From Granulimonas faecalis (GTDB lineage Bacteria; Actinomycetota; Coriobacteriia; Coriobacteriales; Atopobiaceae), in assembly GCF_022834715.1 (NCBI RefSeq), contig NZ_BQKC01000001.1, forward strand, positions 1,586,501 to 1,650,500: a stretch of 64,000 nucleotides of DNA. The letters are read 5' to 3'. This document shows positions 53,627 to 62,119 of the stretch, piece after piece. The stretch's first letter is position 1. The number at the start of each line of letters is the position of its first letter. The notes under the pieces are model-generated. The model searched no databases, was not told where the DNA came from, and worked only from the letters and a program-made list of their open reading frames with translations. The position numbers were made by a program, and so were the translations under genes.

Positions 53627-53905
53627 TCAGGCGCCGGGGGCGCAGAGGACCCTGCGCGCCGTCGCCTTGTCGAGCGCGAGCCGGGTGCCCATCACCTGGG
53701 CCACCGTCCCCGACACCGCCTGGCCCACGACGCGCACTGCCGCCCCCTCGACGAAGCCGAGGGTGGCCAGGTGGCGCACCACGCGCTCGCCGCCCTTGAC
53801 GGCCTGGACGGTCACGGTCTCGCCGACCTTGGCCATCGAGAGCGGCATGGCCGGGACGGACGGGCCGCCGCGGCGGACGCCTCTCTTCTCCCTGACTGCC
53901 TCCAT
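53627..53905 (-). CDS. feoA: FeoA domain protein 2
   Basis: A 92-residue FeoA-like protein (MPLSMAKVGETVTVQAVKGG, RHLATLGFVEGAAVRVVGQA, GTVAQVMGTRLALDKATARR) with a short basic N-terminal extension. GGAGG lies just before ATG 53905. Two FeoA genes before FeoB are known in several Gram-positive lineages. It is the first gene of the operon, behind a promoter at 53945-53972. Confidence 0.88.
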   Translation of the reverse strand: MEAVREKRGVRRGGPSVPAMPLSMAKVGETVTVQAVKGGERVVRHLATLGFVEGAAVRVVGQAVSGTVAQVMGTRLALDKATARRVLCAPGA

Positions 53906-53944
53906 GGGGCCTCCAAAAAAGTATCGCGTCGTTAACTCGAGAGT

Positions 53945-53972
53945 ATCTTACAGCTAACTCGTCACAAGTAAA
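53945..53972 (-). promoter_or_regulatory. Promoter of feoAAB
   Basis: Leftward TTTACT, 16-base spacer, TAAGAT. Two CGAGTTA direct repeats lie across it; they may bind an iron regulator, but they do not fit the DtxR consensus well. The region between this and the GntR gene (to 54202) shows no other gene. Confidence 0.5.
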
Positions 53973-54202
53973 CCCGGGATTACTTTTTTTCGGGGACAGT
54001 GGGGCAGGCCGTGGCCGGCGAGGCGGGGGCACGGGGCGAGAGGGGCCACCGAGCCCCCGTCGGTCGGGCGGCCGCCGACCGGGCCCGTCGGCGCGCACGG
54101 GGAACGTGTTGTTTGGGGACGAAACGGCGACCGGCCGGGACAAGGTCCGCCGGCACTGATATTCTGCCGTTGGTATATCACCGACCGTGGATGGAGAGAT
54201 CT

Positions 54203-54952
54203 ATGCCAGAACCGCGCACGCGCCTCGTGGGCCGCGCCGGAGTGAGCGCGGCGGACTGCATGCGCATCTTCCCCCGCGAGGAGAAGGAGTCGGGGTCGGC
54301 CTACGCCTACCGCATCCTCTCCTACAACATCATGATGCTCTACATGCCCCCCGGGGCCTGGATCCGCGAGTCGTCCGTGGCCGAGATCCTCGAGGTCTCC
54401 CGCACGCCCGTCCACGAGGCGATGGGGCTGCTGCGCGACCGCTCGCTCGTGGAGGTGGCGCCCCAGAGCGCCACGCACGTCTCCCGCATCTCGGTGAGCG
54501 AGCTTCGGCAGTCGTTCTACATGCGCGTGGCCGTGGAGCCCCTCGTGGTGACGCAGCTCGCCCGCAACGTCTCCCCCGAGACCGTGGCCGAGCTCTCCTC
54601 CATGGTGGACGCCATGGAGGAGGTGGCCGAGTCGCGCTTCAACGAGGCGGAGTTCATCCGCCTGAACGAGGTGTTCCACGACACCCTGTACCGCGCCGCC
54701 GGCAAGGGCTACGTGTGGCAGTCGCTCAAGAAGACGGGCACGGCGTTCGACCGCACCCTCAACATGGGCGTGCTGTTCGGCTACACGGTCCCCTCCGTGT
54801 CCACCCTGCGCCAGGTCGTGGGCTTCCTCGCCTCGGGCGGCGAGAACCGCAAGGAGGCAGCGACGGCCATCCACGAGCAGCTGAGCAGCTACACCACCTA
54901 CCTGGAGCAGCTCCTCACCGACTTCCCGGACTGCTTCCTCACCTCGTCGTAG
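54203..54952 (+). CDS. GntR-family regulator (FadR subfamily, FCD domain)
   Basis: A 249-residue transcription factor. The winged helix is at about 35-100 (PPGAWIRESSVAEILEVSRT followed by PVHEAMGLLRDRSLVEV), and the C-terminal helical FCD effector domain contains the metal-site-like EFIRLNEVFHDTLYRAAG. The ligand is probably a small organic acid, as in the family, but cannot be named. GGAGAG lies 5 bases before ATG 54203. It is transcribed away from feo, with no adjacent target operon on its strand, so its targets are not clear. Confidence 0.85.
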   Translation: MPEPRTRLVGRAGVSAADCMRIFPREEKESGSAYAYRILSYNIMMLYMPPGAWIRESSVAEILEVSRTPVHEAMGLLRDRSLVEVAPQSATHVSRISVSELRQSFYMRVAVEPLVVTQLARNVSPETVAELSSMVDAMEEVAESRFNEAEFIRLNEVFHDTLYRAAGKGYVWQSLKKTGTAFDRTLNMGVLFGYTVPSVSTLRQVVGFLASGGENRKEAATAIHEQLSSYTTYLEQLLTDFPDCFLTSS

Positions 54953-54982
54953 CCCGCGCCGCACACGACCCGCGCCCCCGTG

Positions 54983-55016
54983 CGGCCCCGGACCGTCTCC
55001 GTGCGGTCCGGGGCCG
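54983..55016 (+). terminator. Hairpin terminator of the GntR gene
   Basis: CGGCCCCGGACCG pairs perfectly with CGGTCCGGGGCCG around 8 bases, then TTCG. It lies 31 bases past the stop. Confidence 0.75.
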
Positions 55017-55128
55017 TTCGCGGATTGGGCGACGGCCAAGCGCTCGGTAGGGACTGTTTTTAGGTACGGTTTCAGCCACAGGCGCGGACGGTCGTGCCGT
55101 CCGCATCCCCCCGAGGAAAGGACAGCCC

Positions 55129-55467
55129 ATGGGTGTTCGTGCAGAAGAGGCCCTCGACCTCAATTACGACGGGCTCACCGACTACCTGAGCCACAACCAC
55201 TCGGTCTATATGGCCCTCGGCGACGCCATGTACTACCTCACCGACGTCAACGCCCACTACTGGCGCGCCCAGGACACCTCCAAGCTCAACCACAAGGGCC
55301 ACTACTCCGACTGCAGCGAGCTCGTCCCCACCATCGGCGAGTTCCTCGGCCTCCCGTGGGTCGACGGCAGGACCGTCGCCGACGTCGCGGACGAGGTCAC
55401 GTTCTACGCGAGCACCAAGCCCCGCTCCGAGGTCGAGGCCGAGGAGGCCGCGGCGGCGGAGGCATAG
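55129..55467 (+). CDS. Conserved-looking small protein of unknown function
   Basis: A 112-residue soluble, acidic protein (LNYDGLTDYLSHNHSVYMAL, YYLTDVNAHYWRAQDTSKLN, SELVPTIGEFLGLPWVDGRT). It has no signal peptide or membrane segment, and an Ala/Glu-rich tail. The ribosome site GAGGAAAGGA before ATG 55129 is strong and codon use is normal, so it is surely a gene. I do not recognise the family. It stands alone between the GntR regulator and a terminator at 55528-55560. Confidence 0.75.
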   Translation: MGVRAEEALDLNYDGLTDYLSHNHSVYMALGDAMYYLTDVNAHYWRAQDTSKLNHKGHYSDCSELVPTIGEFLGLPWVDGRTVADVADEVTFYASTKPRSEVEAEEAAAAEA

Positions 55468-55527
55468 GGACGTATCGAAACGATTGAATGAGGGGCACGG
55501 GAATCGGTTAGAATCGTGTCCGGTAAC

Positions 55528-55560
55528 GGCGGCGGGCAGACTCGGCCCCGCCGCCTTTCT
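55528..55560 (+). terminator. Rho-independent terminator
   Basis: GGCGGCGGG pairs with CCCGCCGCC, then TTTCT. It ends the small unknown gene. A TTGAAT-19-TAGAAT promoter-like pair lies just upstream (about 55484-55515), so a very short RNA is conceivable. Confidence 0.75.
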
Positions 55561-55604
55561 CATGGCGCATCGGGACCCCGGCAGGCGCCGCCCCGCAGGC
55601 ACGC

Positions 55605-56255
55605 TCAGCCCGCCAGGATGGCGTCGCCCAGCCCCCCCACGGAGTCGACGAGCTCCGTGGCGCCGTGGGCGGAGAGCCACTCCGGGTCGCGGAAGCCCCA
55701 GGTCACCGAAAGGCACGGGATGCCGGCATTGGCCGCCGTGGCCACGTCGACCTCGGAGTCGCCCACATAGACGGAGTTCGACTGGTCGGCCTCGAGGGCC
55801 GCCATGGCGGCGTAGACCATGTCGGGGTCGGGCTTGCGGGGGATGTCGTCGCGCTGGCCGAGGACGAAGTCGAACACCCCCGGGAAGTGCAGGTCCATGA
55901 GCTCGCAGACCGCGAAGTCGCCCTTGTTGGACACCACGGCGCAGCGCACGCCGGCGGCGCGGAGGCGGCCCACCATGGCCACGACGCCCGCGTAGGGCCG
56001 GGTGTGGTCGTTGCAGTGGTCGGCGTAGTAGGCGCAGAAGTCCTCGAAGACGGCGTCCACCTCGGCCTGGGGCGTGCCCTCGGGGCAGGCGTCGGCCATG
56101 AGACGCCTGAGGCCGTTGCCCACCATGGCGCGCACCTCGGCGCGTGTGTAGGGCGGGAAGCCGTGGGCGTCCAAGGTGTGGTTGAGGGCGAGCTGCAGGT
56201 CGTCCAGGGTGTCGAGGATGGTTCCGTCGAGGTCGAACACGGCTGCGGCGTACAT
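55605..56255 (-). CDS. HAD phosphatase, phosphoglycolate phosphatase-like
   Basis: A 216-residue cytosolic HAD hydrolase. Motif I is AAVFDLDGTILDTLDDLQLA, motif II CAVVSNKGDF, motif III Lys in DDIPRKPDPDMVYAAM and motif IV VYVGDSEVDVATAANAGIPC. The helical cap and size match Gph/PGPase proteins, which remove phosphate from 2-phosphoglycolate, though HAD substrates are hard to predict. ATG 56255 (AAAGGAAG upstream) starts right at the family N-terminus. It is divergent from aspS. Confidence 0.88.
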   Translation of the reverse strand: MYAAAVFDLDGTILDTLDDLQLALNHTLDAHGFPPYTRAEVRAMVGNGLRRLMADACPEGTPQAEVDAVFEDFCAYYADHCNDHTRPYAGVVAMVGRLRAAGVRCAVVSNKGDFAVCELMDLHFPGVFDFVLGQRDDIPRKPDPDMVYAAMAALEADQSNSVYVGDSEVDVATAANAGIPCLSVTWGFRDPEWLSAHGATELVDSVGGLGDAILAG

Positions 56256-56425
56256 GGGTTTCGGCTTCCTTTCGGGGTGCTGGGGATACCGGGGGCGTGG
56301 CCTCGCCGGTCGCACCCGTTGCTATGATAGGTGACCGTGCGCACGTTACGCCGTCTACGCAACCTGCGCCGTCTTGGAGCAAGCCGCCCGCACCGGCACG
56401 GGGCGGCAAGACGAAAGGAACCACA

Positions 56426-58195
56426 GTGTCAGAGTTCTGCATGGCCACCCACACCGCAGGCGAGCTCCGCTCGTCCGACATCGGTCAGGACGTCGTCCTG
56501 TGCGGGTGGGTGTGGCGCCGCCGTGACCACGGCGGCCTCATCTTCGTCGACCTGCGCGACCGCGACGGGGTCACCCAGCTCACGTTCGACCCCGACAACT
56601 CCGGCGGGGAGGCCTTCCACACCGCGGAGGCCATCCGTCCCGAGTGGCCCATCATGGTCTCGGGCACCGTGCGCGCCCGCCCCGAGGACACCGCCAACCC
56701 CAACCTGCCCACCGGCGAGGTCGAGGTGCTCGTCCACGAGGTCGTGGTGCTCAACACCAGCAAGACCCCGCCCTTCCAGATCGAGGACGGCATCGACACC
56801 GCCGAGGACACGCGCCTGCGCTACCGCTACCTCGACCTGCGCCGCCCGGAGATGCAGAGGAACCTGAAGCTGCGCAACGACTTCACCTTCGCCATCCGCT
56901 CCGCGCTCCACGGCGAGGACTTCCTCGAGGTCGAGACACCCACGCTGGCCAAGTCGACCCCCGAGGGCGCCCGCGACTTCATCGTCCCCTCGCGCATCCA
57001 GCCCGGCAACTTCTACGCCCTGCCCCAGAGCCCGCAGCTGCTCAAGCAGCTCCTCATGGTGGGCGGCGTCGAGCGCTACTACCAGGTGGCCAAGTGCTTC
57101 CGCGACGAGGACCTGCGCGCCGACCGACAGCCCGAGTTCACCCAAGTGGACCTCGAGATGAGCTTCGTCACCCAAGACCAGGTCATGGCCATGGTGGAGC
57201 ACGTGCTCAAGGAGGCCTTCTCGGCCGTGGGCGTGGACTTCGAGACCCCGCTGCGCCGCATCCCCTACTGGGAGGCCATGGACACCTACGGCTCCGACAA
57301 GCCAGACACCCGCTACGGCATGCACCTCATGGACGTCAGCGACATCTTCAAGGCCAGCCGTTTCAAGGTGTTCGCCGGCGCCGCCAACACCGAGGGCGAG
57401 CGCGTCAAGTGCATCAACGCCAAGGGTGCCGGCGCGTGGCCCCGCGCCCAGATCGACAAGCTCGAGAAGGTGGCCAAGACCCTGGGGGCCAAGGGCCTGG
57501 CCTGGATCGCCTTCCGCGAGGACGGATCCGTGAACTCCCCCATCGTCAAGTTCTTCTCCGACGACGAGATGGATGCCCTCAAGGCGCGCGCCGACGTGGA
57601 GCCCGGCGACCTCGTGATGTTTGCCGCCTGCGCCCGCAAGGAGGCCGACGAGATCCTCGGCGGCATGCGCTGCCACATGGCCGACGCTCTGGGCATCGAG
57701 CGCGAGGGCCACGACTTCCTCTGGGTCGTTGACTTCCCCATGTTCGAGCAGGACAAGGCCACCGGCCGCTACAGCGCCGAGCACCACCCGTTCACGCTCC
57801 CCGTGGAGCAGGACATCCAGCTCATCGACTCCGATCCGCTGGCCGTGGGCTCCTACACCTACGACTTCGTCATGGACGGGTTCGAGGCCGGCGGCGGCGG
57901 CCTGCGCATCCACAACGAGGAGCTGCAGCTCAAGGTGCTCGAGCGCCTGGGCTTCACCGAGGAGAAGGCCCGGGAGCAGTTCGGGTTCCTCCTCGAGGCC
58001 CTCTCCTTCGGCGCGCCCCCCATGGGCGGCTTCGCCCTGGGCCTCGACCGCGTGTGCATGCTGCTCGTGGGGGCCGACTCCATCCGCGACGTCATGGCGT
58101 TCCCCAAGACCTCGAGCGGCTCCGACCTCATGCAGGGCGCCCCGAGCCAGGTGTCGTCGGCACAGCTCAAGGACGTGAGCCTGCGGGTGGACTAG
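56426..58195 (+). CDS. aspS: Aspartyl-tRNA synthetase
   Basis: AspS charges tRNA-Asp (and perhaps tRNA-Asn, if this species lacks AsnS). The 589-residue bacterial-type enzyme has the N-terminal anticodon OB fold (VVLCGWVWRRRDHGGLIFVD), class II motif 1 around FLEVETPTLAKSTPEGARDF, motif 2 in FRDEDLRADRQPEFTQVDLE, a GAD insert and motif 3 in GGFALGLDRVCMLLVGADSI. The start is GTG 56426, with AAAGGA 6 bases upstream; ATG 56441 is less likely. A TATGAT -10 lies near 56321 in the gap to the divergent phosphatase. Confidence 0.97.
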   Translation: MSEFCMATHTAGELRSSDIGQDVVLCGWVWRRRDHGGLIFVDLRDRDGVTQLTFDPDNSGGEAFHTAEAIRPEWPIMVSGTVRARPEDTANPNLPTGEVEVLVHEVVVLNTSKTPPFQIEDGIDTAEDTRLRYRYLDLRRPEMQRNLKLRNDFTFAIRSALHGEDFLEVETPTLAKSTPEGARDFIVPSRIQPGNFYALPQSPQLLKQLLMVGGVERYYQVAKCFRDEDLRADRQPEFTQVDLEMSFVTQDQVMAMVEHVLKEAFSAVGVDFETPLRRIPYWEAMDTYGSDKPDTRYGMHLMDVSDIFKASRFKVFAGAANTEGERVKCINAKGAGAWPRAQIDKLEKVAKTLGAKGLAWIAFREDGSVNSPIVKFFSDDEMDALKARADVEPGDLVMFAACARKEADEILGGMRCHMADALGIEREGHDFLWVVDFPMFEQDKATGRYSAEHHPFTLPVEQDIQLIDSDPLAVGSYTYDFVMDGFEAGGGGLRIHNEELQLKVLERLGFTEEKAREQFGFLLEALSFGAPPMGGFALGLDRVCMLLVGADSIRDVMAFPKTSSGSDLMQGAPSQVSSAQLKDVSLRVD

Positions 58196-58283
58196 GTAGG
58201 CCGCGGCGGCAGCCCCGTCGCAGCGGCAGTCCCCGGTCAGGCCCCGGCGCGGCGCCCCCGGCGGCGTCAACCCCCGGTCGAAA

Positions 58284-58415
58284 CCTGAACGCGACTGGGG
58301 GCACCGTCTCCCGCACCTGAATGCGGATGAGGGCGGATTTCCCGTCCCTGAACACCGATGAGGGCGGCTTCCGACGCAGAACCACGTCGGAAGCCGCCCT
58401 CAATCGCGTTCAGGT
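58284..58415. repeat. Cluster of CCTGAA...GAGGGCGG repeats with long hairpin
   Basis: Three direct units (58284, 58316, 58347) and one inverted unit (to about 58414) of CCTGAA-n9-GAGGGCGG type (the first one diverged). The last two form a perfect 17-bp stem at 58360-58401 with an 8-base loop. It lies in the 271-base gap between convergent aspS and the hydrogenase gene and may end both transcripts. Confidence 0.7.
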
Positions 58416-58466
58416 GGCGTTGCGGCAGACGGCGCCGGTGCCAGGCGGCGTCACGCCCAGGCGGCG

Positions 58467-60119
58467 TCACTGCTCCACGGGCTCCTCCACCGTCTCCACC
58501 GACAGCGTCTCCCGCAGCTCCTCGGGGGCAGGAACCCGCCTCTCGTTGCGAGGCGGCACCGGGGCGTCGTCGGGCTCGTCGCGGCCCATGGCCAGAAGCT
58601 CGGGAAGCTGCATGCGGTAGCCGTTCTCGGTGGCGTTCTTGCGCGGGGAGCGCTTCATGTAGGCCTTGACCTGGGCCTGGGACTTCTTGATGCCCTGGAG
58701 GGTGCCGGCACCGGCCACGCAGCCGCCGGGGCAGGCCATGCCCTCGATGAGATAGCCGGGATACTTGCCCTTGACGGCGTCGCGCATCATCTTGCGGCAC
58801 TCGTCGAGGCCCTCGGCGGCGAAGACGTTGACCTCGCGGTCAGGCTCCATGCGCTTGACGGCGTTGACCACGGCGTTCGCCACGCCGCCCGAGACGGCGA
58901 AGCCGCGGCCGTCGGCGCTGGCGGCCCCGAAGTCGTTGTCGTCGGGCTTGGGCAAGGCGGTGTAGTCGACCTCCAGGGCCTCCATCATGCCCGCCACCTC
59001 CTCGAAGGTGAGGACGAAGTCCACCTCGGAGCGCACGGAGGTGCGCATGGCCTCGAGCTTCTTGGCCGAGCAGGGCCCCACGAACACGATCTTGGCGTCG
59101 GGGTGCTGCTCGCGCAGGAACCGGGCCGTGAGGGTCATGGGGGTGAGGGCCATGGAGATGCAGTTGGCGTTGTCGGGGAACTCCTTCTTGGCCATGGAGG
59201 CCCAGGCCGGGCAGCACGACGTGGCCATGAACGGAAGCTTGTCGGGCACCTCCTCGAGGAAGTCCTCGGCCTCCTGCACCGTGCAGAGGTCGGCGCCGAT
59301 GGCCACCTCCTCCACGCCGGAGAAGCCCAGGATCTCGAACATCTCCCGCAGCTTGCCCACGTCGCCGCGACCGCCGTACTGGCCCACGAAGGCCGGGGCC
59401 ACGGCCGCGATCACCTCGGCGCCACTCTTGATGGCCTTGATGACCTGGAAGATCTGGCTCTTGTCGGCGATGGCGCCGAAGGGGCAGTTGATGAGGCACT
59501 GGCCGCAGGAGACGCAGCGGTCGTAGTCGATGTCGGCGCGGCCCTGCTCGTCGGAGCCTATGCAGTGCATGCCGCAGGCGGCGGCGCAGGGGCGGTTGCG
59601 GTGCACGATGGCACTGTAGGGGCACACGCCGGCGCACCGGCCGCACTTGATGCACTTGTCCTGGTCGATGTGCGCCCGGTGGTTCACGAAGGAGATGGCG
59701 TCCTTGGGGCACACCTCCTGGCAGGGGTGGGCAAGGCAGCCCTGGCACTGGTCGGTGACCTTGTAGGAGTTCTCCGGGCACGCGTGGCACGCGAACTTGA
59801 TGATGTTGACGAGGGGCGGCTCGTAATAAGCCTCGGGGCGCTCGGCCTCCTTGAGGCCGTCGGAGATCTTGTTGGGCTCGTCAACCGGCAGGAGGTTGAG
59901 GCCCATGGCCAGGCGGATGCGGGCGCCCACGATGGCGCGCTCGATGAAGATGCTCTCGCGGTACGTGGCCTTGTCGCCGGGGAGGATCTCGTACGGGAGA
60001 CGGTCCGCCCAGTCGGGGTTGACGTCTCCGGCGAGGTAGGCCGCGCGGGCCACCTCCCGGAACACCTGGCGGCGGATCTTGGTCAGGTTGGTGTAGACCC
60101 CTCGCATGGTGTCGGGCAT
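58467..60119 (-). CDS. [FeFe] hydrogenase, group B type
   Basis: A 550-residue cytoplasmic iron hydrogenase. N-terminal Cys motifs at about 111-140 and two ferredoxin-like segments (CIKCGRCAGVCPYSA about 156-170; CVSCGQCLINCPFGA about 202-216) bind [4Fe-4S] clusters. The H-cluster motifs are L1 TSCCPAW (300-306), L2 VGPCSAKK (347-354) and L3 EGMACPGGC (459-467). TSCCPAW and GPCSAKK in place of TSCSPGW and MPCxAKK point to group B. ATG 60119 has AGAGGAG upstream. It probably re-oxidises ferredoxin during fermentation or senses hydrogen. Maturases HydEFG are not in the window. It has an approximately 70-residue acidic tail. Confidence 0.9.
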   Translation of the reverse strand: MPDTMRGVYTNLTKIRRQVFREVARAAYLAGDVNPDWADRLPYEILPGDKATYRESIFIERAIVGARIRLAMGLNLLPVDEPNKISDGLKEAERPEAYYEPPLVNIIKFACHACPENSYKVTDQCQGCLAHPCQEVCPKDAISFVNHRAHIDQDKCIKCGRCAGVCPYSAIVHRNRPCAAACGMHCIGSDEQGRADIDYDRCVSCGQCLINCPFGAIADKSQIFQVIKAIKSGAEVIAAVAPAFVGQYGGRGDVGKLREMFEILGFSGVEEVAIGADLCTVQEAEDFLEEVPDKLPFMATSCCPAWASMAKKEFPDNANCISMALTPMTLTARFLREQHPDAKIVFVGPCSAKKLEAMRTSVRSEVDFVLTFEEVAGMMEALEVDYTALPKPDDNDFGAASADGRGFAVSGGVANAVVNAVKRMEPDREVNVFAAEGLDECRKMMRDAVKGKYPGYLIEGMACPGGCVAGAGTLQGIKKSQAQVKAYMKRSPRKNATENGYRMQLPELLAMGRDEPDDAPVPPRNERRVPAPEELRETLSVETVEEPVEQ

Positions 60120-60246
60120 GGGTGCTCCTCTCCCCCGCCCGGGGCGGGCGGCGCGGACTCTCGGCATAGTGGTTTCATGATACGCGCCGCGAACGCCCAG
60201 GGCGGTGAGGACGGGGACGCCGCTGCCGTGCGGGAAAAGACATGCC

Positions 60247-60285
60247 CGCCGGTGCCGGGACGCGGACGGCGGCACGGCACCGGCG
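60247..60285 (-). terminator. Inverted repeat at an inter-operon boundary
   Basis: CGCCGGTGCCG pairs perfectly with CGGCACCGGCG around 17 bases, downstream of the ABC exporter genes on the minus strand. It has no T run. Confidence 0.5.
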
Positions 60286-60339
60286 GTGGGACAGAAGTGC
60301 CCGACCATTGGGACAGAAGTGTCCGGGTGATGGGACAGG
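60285..60339. repeat. GGGACA-type repeat, copy 3 (doubled)
   Basis: Two head-to-tail units: GGGACAGAAGTGCCCGACC and then GGGACAGAAGTGTCC-GGGTGATGGGACAGG, the second almost identical to the copies at 15.4 and 50.0 kb. It ends 4 bases before the stop codon of the ABC exporter gene. Confidence 0.75.
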
Positions 60340-60343
60340 GCGG

Positions 60344-62119
60344 CTATGCGAACTGGGAGTTGTACAGCGTCGCATACGCCCCGCCGGCCTCCAGGAGGCT
60401 GTCGTGGGTGCCCTGCTCGACGATGGTGCCGTGGTCCATGTAGAGGATCAGGTCGGCGTCGCGGATGGTGGAGAGGCGGTGCGCGATGACGAAGCTCGTG
60501 CGGCCGTGCATGAGCCGGTCCATGGCGCGGCCGATCTCCACCTCGGTGCGGGTGTCCACGCTCGACGTGGCCTCGTCGAGGATGATCACCGGCGGGTTGC
60601 GCAGGAACACGCGGGCGATGGTGATGAGCTGACGCTGGCCCTGGGACAGGTTGGAGCCGTCGTTGTCCACCACGGTGTCGTAGCCCTGGGGCATGGTGCG
60701 GATGAAGTGGTCCACGCGGGCGGCCTTGGCGGCCTCCACGATCTCCTCCCGGGTGGCGTCGGGCTTGGCGTAGGCGATGTTGTCGGCGATGGTGCCGCCG
60801 AAGAGCCAGGTGTCCTGGAGCACCATGCCGAAGTTGTCGCGCAGGCCGTCGCGGGTGAGCTCGCGGGTGGGGACGCCGTCGAGCGTGATGCGGCCGCCGT
60901 CGACCTCGTAGAAGCGCATCAGGAGGTTGATGAGCGTCGTCTTGCCGGCGCCCGTGGGGCCCACCACGGCCACCTTCTGGCCTGGCAGGACGCCGAAGGA
61001 GACGTCGCGCATCAGGGGCTTCTCGGGGTCGTAGCCAAAGCGCACGTGCTCGAAGGTCACGGCGCCGGAGGCGTCGGCCACCACCATGGGGTGGTCGCAG
61101 TCGGGCTCCTCCTCGGGGGCGTCCAACAGCTCGAAGGTGCGCCGGGCGGAGGCGAGGGCGCTCTGGAGCGAGTTGACCATGTAGGCGGCCTGGACGAAGG
61201 GCTCGGCGGCCATGTTGACATACTGGAAGAACGCCTGGGCCACACCCACCGTCATGGCGCCCGAGAGCATCATGCCGCCGCACGATACGGCGATGACGGC
61301 CAGCGCCACGCGCTGGATGGTGCGCATGACCGGGTTCATGGAGCTCATGGCGATGTCGGCGCGGCGGGTGGCCACGCGGTTGGCGTCGGCGAGGCGGCGG
61401 ACCTCGTCGTAGGTGGCCTGCTCCTGGTTGCAGGCGCGGATGACGTTGCGGCCGGTGTAGTACTCCTCCACGAGGCCGGTGAGCGCCCCCAGGGTCTCCT
61501 GCCGCTCGTCGGCCGCACTGAGGGTGCGCTTGGAGATGAGGCCGCAGAGGACGCCCGAGAGCGCCATGAAGGCCAGGTAGACGAGGGTGAGGCCCACCGA
61601 GTAGTAGATCATGACGCCGAGCACGCCCGCGATGGTTCCCACGGCGGTGATGAGCTGGAGGAGGCCCGTCTGCATGGTCTCGCTGATCTTGTCGAGGTCG
61701 CCGGTCACGCGGGTGAGCACCTCGCCGGGCTGATGGCCGTCGAAGAATCGCAGGGGCAGGCGGTTGAGCTTGGCGGCGATGGACTCGCGGAGCTGCAGGT
61801 TGAGGGTCTCGGCCACCGATGCCATGAGCTGCACCGACGCCCAGTAGAAGACCACCTGGAGCACGTAGAGCAGCGTGAGGAGGGCGAGCGACGAGCCCAG
61901 GGGGTCCCAGGCGATGGAGAAGGACCCCTCCCCCGCCAGGGTAGGCTGCACGGCGGCCCACAGGTCGTTGACGGCCACGGCGCTCTGGAAGGGCGCCCAT
62001 ATGAAGACCACGAGGTAGAGCACGCGGAGGACGAGGACAGCCATGAGGCGCGGGCGCTGGGGGCCCAGCTGCCCGAAGAGGCGGGCCGCGATGCCGAGGC
62101 GGGATCCGGGGTTCATCAT
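60344..62119 (-). CDS. ABC exporter half-transporter B (multidrug/lipid type)
   Basis: A 591-residue protein: six-helix exporter membrane domain (about 1-330), then an ATPase domain with Walker A VVGPTGAGKTTLINLLMRFY, signature NLSQGQRQLITIARV, Walker B PPVIILDEATSSVDTRTEVE and H-loop FVIAHRLSTIRDADLILYMD. The catalytic Glu after Walker B is present. It starts at ATG 62119 overlapping the stop of the first half-transporter (ATGA), so the two are co-translated and probably form a heterodimer. The substrate is unknown. The frame runs open upstream, but there the real gene is in another frame. Confidence 0.92.
   Translation of the reverse strand: MMNPGSRLGIAARLFGQLGPQRPRLMAVLVLRVLYLVVFIWAPFQSAVAVNDLWAAVQPTLAGEGSFSIAWDPLGSSLALLTLLYVLQVVFYWASVQLMASVAETLNLQLRESIAAKLNRLPLRFFDGHQPGEVLTRVTGDLDKISETMQTGLLQLITAVGTIAGVLGVMIYYSVGLTLVYLAFMALSGVLCGLISKRTLSAADERQETLGALTGLVEEYYTGRNVIRACNQEQATYDEVRRLADANRVATRRADIAMSSMNPVMRTIQRVALAVIAVSCGGMMLSGAMTVGVAQAFFQYVNMAAEPFVQAAYMVNSLQSALASARRTFELLDAPEEEPDCDHPMVVADASGAVTFEHVRFGYDPEKPLMRDVSFGVLPGQKVAVVGPTGAGKTTLINLLMRFYEVDGGRITLDGVPTRELTRDGLRDNFGMVLQDTWLFGGTIADNIAYAKPDATREEIVEAAKAARVDHFIRTMPQGYDTVVDNDGSNLSQGQRQLITIARVFLRNPPVIILDEATSSVDTRTEVEIGRAMDRLMHGRTSFVIAHRLSTIRDADLILYMDHGTIVEQGTHDSLLEAGGAYATLYNSQFA

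Noticed and set aside
53906-53990. DtxR/IdeR-type iron box before feoAAB
   Set aside because: GTTAGCTGTAAGAT is only a loose match to the 19-bp consensus; direct CGAGTTA repeats fit no known iron-regulator site.
60120-62000. Hydrogenase frame continuing open upstream for another 627 codons
   Set aside because: The extension overlaps the ABC exporter gene, gives Arg/His/Pro-rich nonsense, and a ribosome site with ATG fits exactly at 60119.
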